DNA of 64,000 bases from Bacteroidales bacterium (GTDB lineage Bacteria; Bacteroidota; Bacteroidia; Bacteroidales; UBA932): positions 62,001-126,000 of the forward strand of contig JAFYSH010000022.1 of assembly GCA_017546605.1 (NCBI GenBank), written 5' to 3'. A program made the translations under genes and the position numbers. Below are positions 1-9,597 of the stretch, piece by piece. A model generated the notes under the pieces. It was not told the origin of the DNA, searched no databases, and saw only the letters and a program-made list of their open reading frames with translations. Numbering within the stretch: the first letter of the stretch is position 1; each line of letters starts with the position of its first letter.

Positions 1-249
1 GAAAGCCTTCATTGGCAACGATTTGACGCGGTGGCTTCTATCCAGGACAACATCATTGCAGGCGAATACCTGGATGGAACAGCCTGGGGTACCTCCTATT
101 ACTTTTCCATCTCCGAAGACCGGATGACATGGACCAACACGAATGACTCAACCGATAGCTCCATTTACGAACGAAGCCTCCTTCCCGAAGACCTAGTCAA
201 CGAAGCAGTTAGCGTTATCGCACTCGCCAGCTCCCCGAAATTCCTTTAA
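1..249 (+). CDS. C-terminal fragment of unknown protein
   Basis: The reading frame is open from the first base of the window and ends with TAA at 249, giving the last 82 residues of a protein that begins outside the window. The first internal start (GTG at 31) is therefore probably not a real start. The fragment is polar and aromatic-rich (WGTSYYFSISEDRMTWTN), ends in ASSPKFL, and has no membrane segment or motif that I recognise. It lies about 110 bases upstream of mraZ on the same strand but is separated from it by the putative MraZ operator and a promoter, so it is probably not part of the division operon. Function unknown. Confidence 0.6.
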   Translation, partial: ESLHWQRFDAVASIQDNIIAGEYLDGTAWGTSYYFSISEDRMTWTNTNDSTDSSIYERSLLPEDLVNEAVSVIALASSPKFL

Positions 250-284
250 TTCTTTTTCATTTTTCCAATTGTTGATAACTTCTG

Positions 285-320
285 TGGAGGAATTTGGAAA
301 AAAGTGGAAAAGAATGGAAA
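285..320 (+). promoter_or_regulatory. Putative MraZ operator: four 10-bp-spaced TGGA repeats
   Basis: TGGAGG at 285 and TGGAAA at 295, 305 and 315 recur with an exact 10-base period, one helical turn apart, just upstream of the mraZ promoter. MraZ of E. coli and other bacteria is known to bind TGG-type direct repeats at about this spacing and to repress its own dcw operon. Assigning these repeats to MraZ is inferred from position, period and core sequence. Confidence 0.75.
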
Positions 321-328
321 ATGTTTTT

Positions 329-336
329 TAATTTTG
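329..336 (+). promoter_or_regulatory. Bacteroidetes-type -7 box for mraZ
   Basis: TAATTTTG matches the Bacteroidetes -7 consensus TAnnTTTG. Transcription would start near 341-344, about 20 bases before the mraZ ATG. The expected -33 position falls within the TGGAAA repeats, so MraZ bound there would block the promoter. No good TTTG is seen at the -33 position. Confidence 0.5.
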
Positions 337-361
337 CGAGTGTTTAGATAACCTTTTGATT

Positions 362-811
362 ATGGCTAAGTTTATCGGTGAATACAGAGGCAAAGTTGAC
401 GACAAGGGAAGGCTGATTTTTCCTGCTGCCCTGAAGACCGCTGTACCCGAAAACGAACCATTGAAATTCGTTGTCAAACCCGCACTTTTCGCTCCTTGCC
501 TGGAGATCTACACCTATTCTGAGTGGGAAAAAGAGTCCGAGGCCCTCAAAACCAAGCTTAATTTTTACCGACGCGAAGACGACCTGTTTTGGAGAACCTA
601 CATGCGTCACCGTGTAATCATTGAGCCGGATGCCAAAATGGGAAGATTCTCTCTCCCGAAAGAATTAGCAGACAAAGCCGGTATCGTGCGGGACGTCATT
701 TTCAGCGGAAGCGACTACAAAATCGAATTGTGGGCTGCCGATCGCTTTGATTCAGAAATCCTTTCCGAGGAAGAATACGCCCCCTTGGCGGAAAAGCTAC
801 TCGGTCAATAA
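362..811 (+). CDS. mraZ: Transcriptional regulator MraZ
   Basis: MraZ, 149 aa, is the DNA-binding regulator that opens the division/cell-wall cluster. It carries two SpoVT/AbrB-like swapped-hairpin domains: the first includes GEYRGKVDDKGRLIFPA near residues 6-22, and the second includes DAKMGRFSLPKEL near residues 84-96. The frame can be opened at TTG 356, but ATG 362 gives the canonical MAKFIGEY start and is preferred. It is followed after 17 bases by rsmH, as in most bacteria. It is probably autoregulated through the 10-bp repeats at 285-320. The identification is secure. Confidence 0.95.
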   Translation: MAKFIGEYRGKVDDKGRLIFPAALKTAVPENEPLKFVVKPALFAPCLEIYTYSEWEKESEALKTKLNFYRREDDLFWRTYMRHRVIIEPDAKMGRFSLPKELADKAGIVRDVIFSGSDYKIELWAADRFDSEILSEEEYAPLAEKLLGQ

Positions 812-828
812 CATTCGGAGGAAGGAGA

Positions 829-1734
829 ATGGAATCGTACCACATACCCGTGCTTTTGAAAGAGAGCGTGGACGCTTTGGATATCAATCCTTCGGGCGTT
901 TACGTGGATGCCACTTTGGGCGGAGGCGGACACACCCGCGAGATCCTGTCCCGTTTGGGCAAGGATGGACACTTACTGGTCTTTGACCGGGATCGGGAAG
1001 CCTTGGCCAATGCACCCAAAGACCCGCGTATCCACGTAGTTCATCACAACTTTCGCTTTGTTCAAAACTTTCTCCGCTACCACGGATTTGAACATGCCGA
1101 TGGGATTCTAGCCGACCTGGGGGTATCTTCCCATCAATTTGACACCTCCGAACGGGGCTTTTCATTTCGTTTTGATGCCATCCTGGATATGCGGATGAAC
1201 GACCGGTCCGAACGAACTGCCCGGGACCTGCTGAATCAATATTCTGAAGAAGATTTGGAAACCCTGCTTCGCCTATACGGAGAGGTGGACAACAGCCGCC
1301 GCATCGCCTCAATGATTGTCAATGCACGAGCCAAAGCCCCCATCAGCACCACAGGAGACCTCACTCGGGCCATTGAGAAAGCGCTTCCCAAACTGGCAGA
1401 ACATAAGTTCCTCGCAAAAATCTACCAAGCTTTGCGCATTGAAGTGAATGGCGAGATGGAAAGTCTGGCAGCTTTCCTACAAGGTGCCGCACGCAGTCTA
1501 TGCCCCGGAGGCCGACTTTCCGTGATTACATACCATTCGTTGGAAGACCGCATGGTCAAAAACTTCATCCGAAGCGGAAACATTGCCGGCAAAGATGAAC
1601 GCGACGCATTCGGCAGATCTTCTGCCCCGCTGAAGGCCATCAACAAAAAAGCGGCCTTACCCTCGGAAAGTGAAATTGCCAGCAATACCCGCGCACGCAG
1701 CGCCAAACTGAGAATTGCAGAAAAAATCAAATAA
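829..1734 (+). CDS. rsmH: 16S rRNA (cytosine1402-N4)-methyltransferase RsmH
   Basis: RsmH (MraW), 301 aa, methylates N4 of C1402 in the 16S rRNA decoding centre with S-adenosylmethionine. The Rossmann SAM-binding motif DATLGGGGHT lies near residues 27-36, the family signature ADLGVSSHQFD near 95-105, and the C-terminal YHSLEDRMVKNF block near 237-248. Length is normal for the family. It has a rare strong ribosome-binding site for this phylum (GGAGG at 817 and GGAG at 824, directly before ATG 829). It is the second gene of the dcw operon. Confidence 0.96.
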   Translation: MESYHIPVLLKESVDALDINPSGVYVDATLGGGGHTREILSRLGKDGHLLVFDRDREALANAPKDPRIHVVHHNFRFVQNFLRYHGFEHADGILADLGVSSHQFDTSERGFSFRFDAILDMRMNDRSERTARDLLNQYSEEDLETLLRLYGEVDNSRRIASMIVNARAKAPISTTGDLTRAIEKALPKLAEHKFLAKIYQALRIEVNGEMESLAAFLQGAARSLCPGGRLSVITYHSLEDRMVKNFIRSGNIAGKDERDAFGRSSAPLKAINKKAALPSESEIASNTRARSAKLRIAEKIK

Positions 1735-1752
1735 TTGCATTGCTCCTAAGCC

Positions 1753-2085
1753 ATGAAACTGAAGGACACCTTTCAAGACATATTGGGCGGACAAATGCTG
1801 GTCCGCAACGGAGGTTTGCTCAAGCACTGGGCATTCCTTCTGTATGTCTGTGCCCTCATCCTGGTCATGATTTCCATTCGGTTTGCCATCAAGGATGCTT
1901 TGCTACAACAAGTCAAATACAGCAAAATCCTGCACGAGCGCAAGATTGAATATGCTGGAAAATTTGCAGAAGTCCTGCAGCGCTCCCAAAAAACAGAAAT
2001 TCAAAAATCACTGGCTGCCAACGGCTCCACGTTGACCGCCCCCACAGATGCCCCCAAACGCATTCCACTCGCCCATGAAAAATAA
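1753..2085 (+). CDS. ftsL: FtsL-like cell division protein
   Basis: A 110-aa bitopic membrane protein with a short cytoplasmic N-terminus, one transmembrane helix at about residues 26-48 (HWAFLLYVCALILVMISI) and a periplasmic heptad-like helical stretch at about 50-90. FtsL proteins are poorly conserved in sequence, so the name rests on size, topology and the invariant position between rsmH and ftsI. FtsL joins FtsQ and the FtsW-FtsI synthase in the divisome. No recognisable DivIC/FtsB gene is seen nearby. It overlaps the likely ftsI start by 11 bases. Confidence 0.8.
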   Translation: MKLKDTFQDILGGQMLVRNGGLLKHWAFLLYVCALILVMISIRFAIKDALLQQVKYSKILHERKIEYAGKFAEVLQRSQKTEIQKSLAANGSTLTAPTDAPKRIPLAHEK

Positions 2086-4216
2086 CAACAGTACATCGGA
2101 TATCGCCCAGCTCAGCAAACGGTTTCGCTGGGTCTATTATGCCGCCTTCTCCTGCGCCGTTGTCCTGTTGATCAGCATCATCCGGGTACAATTCTTCAGT
2201 GAGGATCCTGCCAAGTACGAAGATTTCTTCAAACAGGAAATCATCACACCCAGTCGTGGAAAAATCCTTTCCCACGATGGACGCACCCTGGCCATGTCCA
2301 TCCCCTACTACCTGCTGACCTGGGACAGCACACGCATCACCGACAGCTTGTTCAATGCCGATGTGGACTCCCTGGCGTTGTGTTTGTCGCAATTGTATCA
2401 AGACAAACGACCCTCCGAATACAAAAAGTACTTGGTCAAAGCCCGCAAAAACAAAAAGCAGTTCATCTACATCAATCGTAAGAAAGTAACCTACCGAGAA
2501 CTGGAACTTGCACGCACCTTCCCCATCTTCCGCCTGGGCCGTTTTGCTGGAGGTTTCAATCCGGAAGATGTCACCCAACGGAAAACCCCCTACGACCGAC
2601 TGGCCTACCGAACCGTCGGTTACATCCGTAAAAACGAGCATAATGCCGAATACGGGGTCGGACTGGAAAGCAGCTTCAACCAAAAACTCAAAGGAGAGCC
2701 GGGTATCCGCACCATTGCTTTGGACTTGAACAACGAATGGATCGAAGCCAATGGCACCTTCCATCCTGCCAAAGATGGATTCGACTTACGCACCACACTG
2801 GACATCGATATTCAGGAAGCTGCAGAAATAGCACTCCGTGAACAATTGGCCCAATCCGACTTGCTTGAAGGAGCCACTGCCATTGTGATGGACGTCAAGA
2901 CAGGAGCAATCCGGGCCATGGCTAACATGAAGAAAGACAAAAACGGAAAATTTGACGAATCCTACAACTACGCCATTGCCGAAGCCAACGACCCCGGTTC
3001 CACGTTCAAATTGGTAACCCTGGTCTCTTTGATGGAAGATGGCCTGATCACCCTGGATACTCCGGTGGACGCAGGCAATGGAAAATGGCAATACTCCACC
3101 AAGGTATTCGAAGACTCTCACGCCGGAGGTTACGGACAACTCACCGCCCTGACCGCCTTCGAAAAATCCTCCAACATCGCCTTTGCCAAATTGGTTACCC
3201 AATATTACAAAGACAACGAAGAACAATTCATTTCCCGGATCCACAGCATGAAGATTGGGGAAAAATATGGATTTGATATTGAAGGGGAAGCCACCTCACG
3301 GATTCCCTCTCCTGGAGAAAGCAGTTGGTCAGCCCTTTCTATGCCGATGATTTCGATGGGATATAGTTTGACCATTACCCCGCTCCACACCTTAACCTTT
3401 TACAACGCCATCGCCAACGGTGGAAAAATGATGAAACCCTACCTGGCCGACGCCTTGTTAAAAGACGGTGTCGTAGTCGAAGCCTACAAACCTCAACAAC
3501 TGTTGGGCTCCGTCTGCTCAAAAAAGACCTTGCGGAACGTACAAATTGCGATGGAAGGGGTGGTTAAGAACGGCACCGGGAAAAACATCCAAGACCCCCG
3601 CTACGGCATTGCCGGTAAAACGGGCACTGCACAAATCCTTTTCAACGGAGTTTACAAGGATGCACAGGGCTACCGTAAACACCAGGCATCGTTTGCAGGT
3701 TACTTCCCGACTGAAGATCCCAAGTATTCTTGCATCGTGGTGCTCTACTCCACACGCACCCGTGGCAACTTCTATGGAGCTCAATGGGCTGCTCCAGTCT
3801 TCAAAAAAATTGCAGACTTTATCTACAACACACATCCTGAATGGCACCCGATCCTAAAGGCCGGTTCACAACAACCCTCCGACGATCCCAACATTGCCAA
3901 CGGACTCGGGGAAGAAAGCTTAACTGCCATGAATCAGGTTCCGCTCCACAAGCGTCCGGCCATTTCAGTGAACAACTGGGTAGAATTCAAAACTGACAGT
4001 ACCGGACTGGGCGCCAAAAACGTAAAACTCACCGAAGGTACGGTGGCAAATGTTCTGAACATGGGTCTGAAAGATGCCATCTACCGATTGGAAAATCAAG
4101 GCTGTCGTGTCGTTGTTCAAGGACAGGGCCGGGTGATCCGACAAGACCCTCCCGCCGGTACTCCGATCAACGGCCCCACCACCATTACCCTAACCTTAGC
4201 CCCTCAGAAAAAATGA
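2075..4216 (+). CDS. ftsI: Septal penicillin-binding transpeptidase FtsI (PBP3) with PASTA domain
   Basis: A class B penicillin-binding protein, 713 aa, which cross-links septal peptidoglycan. After a cytoplasmic tail and one transmembrane helix (about residues 24-44) comes the dimerisation domain, then the transpeptidase domain with the active-site STFK (Ser309), SSN (KSSNIAF) and KTGT (Lys515) motifs. The last ~65 residues form a PASTA domain (EGTVANVLNMGL...TITLTLAP), which is usual in Bacteroidetes FtsI but absent in E. coli. An upstream in-frame ATG at 2048 would add nine residues. ATG 2075 (MKNNNSTSD) is preferred, although neither has a clear ribosome-binding site. Confidence 0.94.
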   Translation: MKNNNSTSDIAQLSKRFRWVYYAAFSCAVVLLISIIRVQFFSEDPAKYEDFFKQEIITPSRGKILSHDGRTLAMSIPYYLLTWDSTRITDSLFNADVDSLALCLSQLYQDKRPSEYKKYLVKARKNKKQFIYINRKKVTYRELELARTFPIFRLGRFAGGFNPEDVTQRKTPYDRLAYRTVGYIRKNEHNAEYGVGLESSFNQKLKGEPGIRTIALDLNNEWIEANGTFHPAKDGFDLRTTLDIDIQEAAEIALREQLAQSDLLEGATAIVMDVKTGAIRAMANMKKDKNGKFDESYNYAIAEANDPGSTFKLVTLVSLMEDGLITLDTPVDAGNGKWQYSTKVFEDSHAGGYGQLTALTAFEKSSNIAFAKLVTQYYKDNEEQFISRIHSMKIGEKYGFDIEGEATSRIPSPGESSWSALSMPMISMGYSLTITPLHTLTFYNAIANGGKMMKPYLADALLKDGVVVEAYKPQQLLGSVCSKKTLRNVQIAMEGVVKNGTGKNIQDPRYGIAGKTGTAQILFNGVYKDAQGYRKHQASFAGYFPTEDPKYSCIVVLYSTRTRGNFYGAQWAAPVFKKIADFIYNTHPEWHPILKAGSQQPSDDPNIANGLGEESLTAMNQVPLHKRPAISVNNWVEFKTDSTGLGAKNVKLTEGTVANVLNMGLKDAIYRLENQGCRVVVQGQGRVIRQDPPAGTPINGPTTITLTLAPQKK

Positions 4217-5679
4217 CAACACTTCATAACCTCCTTCAAGCAGTAACTCCCCTGGAAATTCTGGGAGAACAAAACCGGACAGTCTCCGGCATTGCCTGCA
4301 ACTCATCACATTGCAAAGACGACTACCTGTTCATTGCTTACCAAGGTGCCAGCACGGATGGGCACCGTTTCATTCCGCACGCAATCAGCAACGGAGCTAA
4401 AGTCATTGTCTACGAACAAGAAAAGGCCGTTGATCCGAATGCAAAGGACATTACCTGGATCCGCGTATCAGACGGTCGCTTTGCCTTGGCCACTCTGGCA
4501 GATGCCTACTACGGACATCCCAGCCAAAAACTACACCTGGTGGGCGTTACCGGAACCAATGGAAAAACCACCATTGCCACCTTGCTTTACCGCTTGTTCC
4601 GTGGCTTGGGTTATGAATGTGGCTTGATCTCAACCATCGCCAACTATGTCGGATCGGCTCGTTACGCTACAGAAAACACCACACCCGACCCGATTACTTT
4701 GAATGCATTGCTCGCGGAAATGGTGGAACAAGGTTGTGAATACGCATTTATGGAGGTCAGCTCCCACGCACTGGAGCAACAACGCACACTGGCGCTTCAT
4801 TTTGCCGGTGGTATTTTCACCAACCTCACCCACGATCACTTGGATTATCACAAGACTTTTGCAGAATACATCCGCTGTAAAAAACTGTTCTTTGACCACC
4901 TGCCCAATACCGCCTTCGCCCTCACAAATACAGACGACCGAAATGGAAATATCGTCACCCAAAATACAAAGGCAAAGATCTACCAATACGCCGCAAAAAC
5001 GCCTGCCGACTTCAAAGTACGCATCGTCGAAAAAAGCCTGGAGGGAAGCCTGCTGAACATCGATGGCAGCGAGGTATGGACCCGCTTTATCGGAGCTCAC
5101 AATGCCTATAACCTGTTGGCCGTTTATGCAACAGCTCGTCTGCTGGGTGCCGACCGGGACGAAGTGCTCACCCAACTCAGTCTTTTGCAAGCCGTCTCCG
5201 GACGATTGGAATACGTTCGGGGAGGCAACGACCTGACGGCGGTGGTGGATTATGCACACACCCCGGACGCCTTGGAAAATGTACTGAAAACCTTGAAGGA
5301 AATTACCGGAAACGCTCATCCCCTGATCTGCATCTTCGGCTGTGGTGGCAACCGTGACAAAACCAAACGTCCTGAAATGGCCGCTATTGCCGAGAAATAC
5401 GCTGACCGGATTGTCATCACCTCCGACAATCCCCGTGATGAAGATCCCGAGACCATCATTCAGGAAATTCATGCAGGACTTTCCCCGCTAGGCAAAAAAC
5501 GCAGCGTCTGCATTACAGACCGGGAAGAAGCCATCCGCAGCACACTACTCTTTGCCACACCTGGATCATTGATTCTGGTTGCCGGCAAAGGCCATGAAGA
5601 CTACCAAATCATCCGCGGAGTGAAGCATCACTTTGACGATTTGGAATTAATCCGAACCTGTTTACAATCCAACCAATAA
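4213..5679 (+). CDS. murE: UDP-MurNAc-L-Ala-D-Glu:meso-diaminopimelate ligase MurE
   Basis: MurE, 488 aa, is the cytoplasmic ligase that adds the third stem-peptide residue. The ATP loop GTNGKTT is at about residues 115-121 and the Mur signature EVSSHAL at about 180-186. DNPRDE at about 404-409 contains the DNPR motif that distinguishes meso-diaminopimelate ligases from lysine-adding ones, so the organism probably makes a DAP-type wall. Its ATG overlaps the ftsI stop (ATGA), consistent with translational coupling. No murF is found in this window, as is common for dcw clusters in this phylum. Confidence 0.96.
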   Translation: MTTLHNLLQAVTPLEILGEQNRTVSGIACNSSHCKDDYLFIAYQGASTDGHRFIPHAISNGAKVIVYEQEKAVDPNAKDITWIRVSDGRFALATLADAYYGHPSQKLHLVGVTGTNGKTTIATLLYRLFRGLGYECGLISTIANYVGSARYATENTTPDPITLNALLAEMVEQGCEYAFMEVSSHALEQQRTLALHFAGGIFTNLTHDHLDYHKTFAEYIRCKKLFFDHLPNTAFALTNTDDRNGNIVTQNTKAKIYQYAAKTPADFKVRIVEKSLEGSLLNIDGSEVWTRFIGAHNAYNLLAVYATARLLGADRDEVLTQLSLLQAVSGRLEYVRGGNDLTAVVDYAHTPDALENVLKTLKEITGNAHPLICIFGCGGNRDKTKRPEMAAIAEKYADRIVITSDNPRDEDPETIIQEIHAGLSPLGKKRSVCITDREEAIRSTLLFATPGSLILVAGKGHEDYQIIRGVKHHFDDLELIRTCLQSNQ

Positions 5680-5696
5680 TCGTACAGACATCGCTC

Positions 5697-7007
5697 ATGT
5701 TGTATCACCTGTTTGACTACTTCCAGCAGCACGCTGTGGACTTTCCCGGTTCTGGGCTGCTTTTGTATTTGTCGGTCCGCGCCGGCTTTGCAAGCATTCT
5801 GTCTTTGTTCCTGGCACTTTTTGTTGGGAAACGCATCATCCGTTACCTACAACGCAAACAGATAGGCGAAGAAATCCGAGATCTGGGACTGGACGGACAG
5901 ATGCAGAAAAAAGGCACACCAACCATGGGCGGCTTTATCATTCTGTTTTCCATCCTCATTCCAGTTCTGCTACTGGGCGATCTAAGCAATATTTACATCC
6001 AACTACTGATCCTGACCACTGTCTGGTTGGGTGGAATTGGCTTTTTGGATGACTACATCAAAGTTTTCAAGAAAAGAAAAGACGGGCTGCGTGGCCGTTA
6101 TAAAATTTTTGGACAAGTATCCTTGGGGTTGATTGTCGGCCTGGTGCTGTGCTTTAGCGATCAAGCCACCATCCGAAACAAAGCGACCACTCCACTGGAT
6201 AGTACCACTACAGCCGTTGTTTCCGAAGCGTCCCAACTAGAGAACCCGACGGAACGTGCGATTTCCTTGAGCCAATGCTACCATCCCGCTCACAAAAGCA
6301 CCAAGACCACCATTCCTTTCATTAAGGACAACGAGTTCGATTACGCATGGCTAGCTCCCGGAAACGGACCTACCAAGCACCTTCTACAATGGATCATTTA
6401 TATCCTGGTCATCATCCTGGTCATCACGGCCACCTCCAATGGCACCAACCTGACTGACGGACTGGATGGATTGGCTGCGGGTTCTTCCGCGATTGTTGGT
6501 GTTGCATTGGGCATTTTGGCGTACCTGTCCGGTAACATCATTTATGCGGACTACCTCAACATCATGTACATTCCCGCTTCCGGTGAAATTGTCGTCTTCA
6601 TGGCCGCTTACCTGGGTGCCCTGTTGGGATTCCTGTGGTACAATGTGTATCCGGCCCAAGTGTTTATGGGGGACACCGGCAGCCTAACCTTGGGTGGAAT
6701 CATTGCGGTAGTCGCCATCATCACCCGAAAAGAGCTGATGATTCCGGTGCTTTGCGGCATCTTCTTCGCAGAAAGCTTATCCGTTATTCTGCAAAGTACA
6801 TATTTCAAACTCACCCGAAAACTATATGGGGAACCCCGCCGGATCTTCCGGATGTCTCCCCTACATCACCACTTCCAGAAAACCGGCATACCGGCCGCCA
6901 TCCAACGACCGGCACAACCGATGCACGAGGTAAAAATCACCATGCGCTTCTGGATCATCGGCATTTTGTTAGCTGTTTTATCCATTGTATCCTTGAAAAT
7001 CAGATAA
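5697..7007 (+). CDS. mraY: Phospho-MurNAc-pentapeptide transferase MraY
   Basis: MraY, 436 aa, a polytopic inner-membrane enzyme that moves phospho-MurNAc-pentapeptide onto undecaprenyl phosphate to make lipid I. The conserved KKGTPTMGG (about 71-79), GFLDDYIK (115-122), [15 protein letters not shown] (about 248-262) and FMGDTGSL blocks and the C-terminal HHHFQ are present. It is longer than the roughly 360-aa E. coli enzyme mainly because of a hydrophilic insert at about residues 154-205, predicted on the periplasmic side. Similar inserts occur in Bacteroidetes MraY proteins. Confidence 0.96.
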   Translation: MLYHLFDYFQQHAVDFPGSGLLLYLSVRAGFASILSLFLALFVGKRIIRYLQRKQIGEEIRDLGLDGQMQKKGTPTMGGFIILFSILIPVLLLGDLSNIYIQLLILTTVWLGGIGFLDDYIKVFKKRKDGLRGRYKIFGQVSLGLIVGLVLCFSDQATIRNKATTPLDSTTTAVVSEASQLENPTERAISLSQCYHPAHKSTKTTIPFIKDNEFDYAWLAPGNGPTKHLLQWIIYILVIILVITATSNGTNLTDGLDGLAAGSSAIVGVALGILAYLSGNIIYADYLNIMYIPASGEIVVFMAAYLGALLGFLWYNVYPAQVFMGDTGSLTLGGIIAVVAIITRKELMIPVLCGIFFAESLSVILQSTYFKLTRKLYGEPRRIFRMSPLHHHFQKTGIPAAIQRPAQPMHEVKITMRFWIIGILLAVLSIVSLKIR

Positions 7008-7011
7008 TCCT

Positions 7012-8346
7012 ATGAATAGAGTTGTTGTACTCGGTGGAGCCGAGAGCGGTGTAGGTGCCGCCGTTTTAGCCAAAGTGAAAGGCTATGATACATTCTTATC
7101 CGATAATGGCTGCATCACCCCCCAGTACCTGGATCGCCTGAACGAATATGGCATCGCATACGAGATGGGAGGACATAGCGAAGAAAAGATTTTGAATGCC
7201 GACCTGGTCATCAAAAGTCCGGGCATCCCCGATAACGTACCCATGGTGGTCAAGATTCGGGAAAAAGGGATTCCTATCATCTCAGAAATCGAGTTCGCTG
7301 GCCGCTACGACAAAGCTCGAAAGATTTGCATCACCGGCAGTAACGGGAAAACGACCACCACATCCATCATCTACTACCTGCTTAAAAATGCAGGTTTGAA
7401 CGTAGGCTTGGCCGGCAACATCGGAGAAAGCTACGCCTACCAGGTCGCCACCCGCAACTTCGACATTTATGTACTGGAGCTCAGCAGTTTCCAACTCGAT
7501 GGCATGTATGACTTCAAGGCTGATATTGCCATCCTGATGAACATCACACCCGACCACCTAGACCGGTATGATTTCAAAATGCAGAACTACATCAACTCCA
7601 AATTCCGGATTACCCGAAACATGTCCGAGAATGACTGCTTCATCTTTTGCGAAGATGATGACATCACCATCGGCCATTTGAGTGAGATTGTCCTACGGGC
7701 TAAAAAGTTCCCCTTCTCGCAACAACACAGCGTCGCACATGGGGCCTTCCTACAAGATCAAACGATCTGTGTTCGCACCGAAGACGACGAATACGGCATT
7801 CCGGTCGAAGAGCTCTCCCTTTCCGGCAAACACAACCTCTATAACACGATGGCTGCCGCCATTACCGCAAAGATTATGAACATCTCCAACGAAACCATCC
7901 GCGAAAGTCTCCGTACTTTCCAAGGCGTGGAGCACCGATTGGAAAAAGTACTGAGCATCCGCGATGTACAGTTCATCAATGACTCCAAAGCGACCAACGT
8001 CAATTCAGCCTGGTACGCATTGGAAAGCATGACGCGACCGACGGTTTGGATTGCCGGAGGCAAGGACAAAGGCAACGATTACGAACCCCTGATCCCCCTG
8101 GTCAAAGAAAAGGTAAAGGCTCTGGTCTGCCTGGGTAAAGATAATACCAAGCTGCATGAGTTCTTCGGGGACAAAATCGCAACCATCGTGGATGCATCGT
8201 CCGCTGATGAGGCCGTACGCAAGGCCTACGAACTGGCAGTTCCCGGAGATGCGGTCCTGCTGTCTCCCTGCTGCGCAAGTTTTGACCTCTTTAAAAGCTA
8301 CGAAGACCGAGGACGGCAATTCAAAGACGCTGTCCGGAAGTTATAA
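7012..8346 (+). CDS. murD: UDP-MurNAc-L-alanine:D-glutamate ligase MurD
   Basis: MurD, 444 aa, is the cytoplasmic ligase that adds D-glutamate to UDP-MurNAc-L-Ala. The ATP loop GSNGKTTTTS lies near residue 108, the LELSSFQLD block near 155-163, and the HRLEKV...NDSKATN block near 305-327, all typical of MurD. It starts four bases after mraY and is followed by ftsW after three bases, within the continuous dcw operon. Confidence 0.96.
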   Translation: MNRVVVLGGAESGVGAAVLAKVKGYDTFLSDNGCITPQYLDRLNEYGIAYEMGGHSEEKILNADLVIKSPGIPDNVPMVVKIREKGIPIISEIEFAGRYDKARKICITGSNGKTTTTSIIYYLLKNAGLNVGLAGNIGESYAYQVATRNFDIYVLELSSFQLDGMYDFKADIAILMNITPDHLDRYDFKMQNYINSKFRITRNMSENDCFIFCEDDDITIGHLSEIVLRAKKFPFSQQHSVAHGAFLQDQTICVRTEDDEYGIPVEELSLSGKHNLYNTMAAAITAKIMNISNETIRESLRTFQGVEHRLEKVLSIRDVQFINDSKATNVNSAWYALESMTRPTVWIAGGKDKGNDYEPLIPLVKEKVKALVCLGKDNTKLHEFFGDKIATIVDASSADEAVRKAYELAVPGDAVLLSPCCASFDLFKSYEDRGRQFKDAVRKL

Positions 8347-8349
8347 ACT

Positions 8350-9597
8350 ATGGCAACACGAAAGATTAAAGAACAACTCACCCTACGCGGAGACAAAGTC
8401 ATCTGGATCATCGTCCTATTGATGGCTTTGATTTCCATCATTGCCGTGTACTCTTCCTCCTATGCCTTGGCCAACCGGGGGGACGTCAGCACATTCCACT
8501 ACTTGTTTAGTCAGATGAAGAGTATCCTGATCAGTTGGGGTGTACTCCTTCTCTTTTACAAACTTTCGCTTCGAATATACCGACGGCTTGCCATTCCTTC
8601 CATTTTCATTATCCTACTGATGCTATTAGGCGTATTGCTTCAGTATTACGTTCTAAAAACCACCGCACATCTTCCAGCCGCACGCTGGCTTGATCTGGGA
8701 TTCACCTCCATCCAACCGGCAGAATTTGCAAAAATCGCTGTAGTTATTTATTTGGCCAAAATCCTGGAAGTCAAGGCTCAAAAAATGAAAGACTTCAAAA
8801 CGTTTGCGCTGTGGATTCTCGCTCCTATTGGTGCTACGTGCATCATGACCCTACTCGGTAGTTTTTCCGCAACCTTGATCATCGGCCTGACCACAGTAAT
8901 CATTCTCATTTGCTCATCGGTACCCAGAAAATTCTTATTGCTAAGTATGGCCGTCCTTGGCTTGTCTGGGGGCATCGCCTTTTTCTGCAACTACCAATTT
9001 GGTTGGTTCAGCCGGCTGGACACCGTCTCAGCTCGGGTGGAACGTTTCTTTATGAGTGATGAAGAAAAAAGCAAGTTGAGCCAAGAGGAACAAGACAAGA
9101 TCGCAGACAAAGAATACCAGAGCAACGAAGCCCGGCAAGCCATCCAATTGGGAGGCATCCAAGGCCTGGGAGCAGGAAACAGCATCAAACGGACCACCCT
9201 ACCCAACCCCTACGACGACTATATCTATTCCATCATCGTAGAAGAATGGGGATTGATAGGAGGCACCCTTGTCCTCTTCCTATACGTCTGGTTCCTGTTC
9301 CACTGCGTGATCATCGTCCGATCCTGCAAAAAAATCTTCTCGGCAGTTTGCGTCATTGGTTTGAGCACATTGATCACTTTCCAAGCCTTGATTCATATTG
9401 CGGTGAACATCGGCATCATCCCGGAAACCGGACAAACACTTCCGATGATCAGCCATGGAGGTACCGCCTATATGCTGATGAGTGCAGCATTCGGCATCAT
9501 CCTGGCCATCAACCGGACTATTGAAATCAGCAAAGAAAAAGAAGAAAAAGAAAAAAACGCCTTGCTATGGAACAATGCAGAACAAAAATTATCATAA
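8350..9597 (+). CDS. ftsW: Septal peptidoglycan glycosyltransferase FtsW
   Basis: FtsW, 415 aa, a SEDS-family membrane glycosyltransferase that polymerises lipid II at the septum in partnership with FtsI. It has about ten hydrophobic helices and the SEDS signatures LDLGFTSIQPAEFAK (about 116-130) and GETGQTLPMISHGGT-type motif at about 355-372 (PETGQTLPMISHGG). A charged loop rich in Lys and Glu follows the middle helices (about residues 232-262). The C-terminal tail is a Lys/Glu run. Its 3' end overlaps murG by 31 bases. Confidence 0.95.
   Translation: MATRKIKEQLTLRGDKVIWIIVLLMALISIIAVYSSSYALANRGDVSTFHYLFSQMKSILISWGVLLLFYKLSLRIYRRLAIPSIFIILLMLLGVLLQYYVLKTTAHLPAARWLDLGFTSIQPAEFAKIAVVIYLAKILEVKAQKMKDFKTFALWILAPIGATCIMTLLGSFSATLIIGLTTVIILICSSVPRKFLLLSMAVLGLSGGIAFFCNYQFGWFSRLDTVSARVERFFMSDEEKSKLSQEEQDKIADKEYQSNEARQAIQLGGIQGLGAGNSIKRTTLPNPYDDYIYSIIVEEWGLIGGTLVLFLYVWFLFHCVIIVRSCKKIFSAVCVIGLSTLITFQALIHIAVNIGIIPETGQTLPMISHGGTAYMLMSAAFGIILAINRTIEISKEKEEKEKNALLWNNAEQKLS

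Noticed and set aside
1913..2764. 283-aa minus-strand open frame over ftsL/ftsI
   Set aside because: Shadow of ftsI, whose plus-strand frame has full family motifs.
4630..5472. 280-aa minus-strand open frame over murE
   Set aside because: Shadow of murE; no recognisable protein features.
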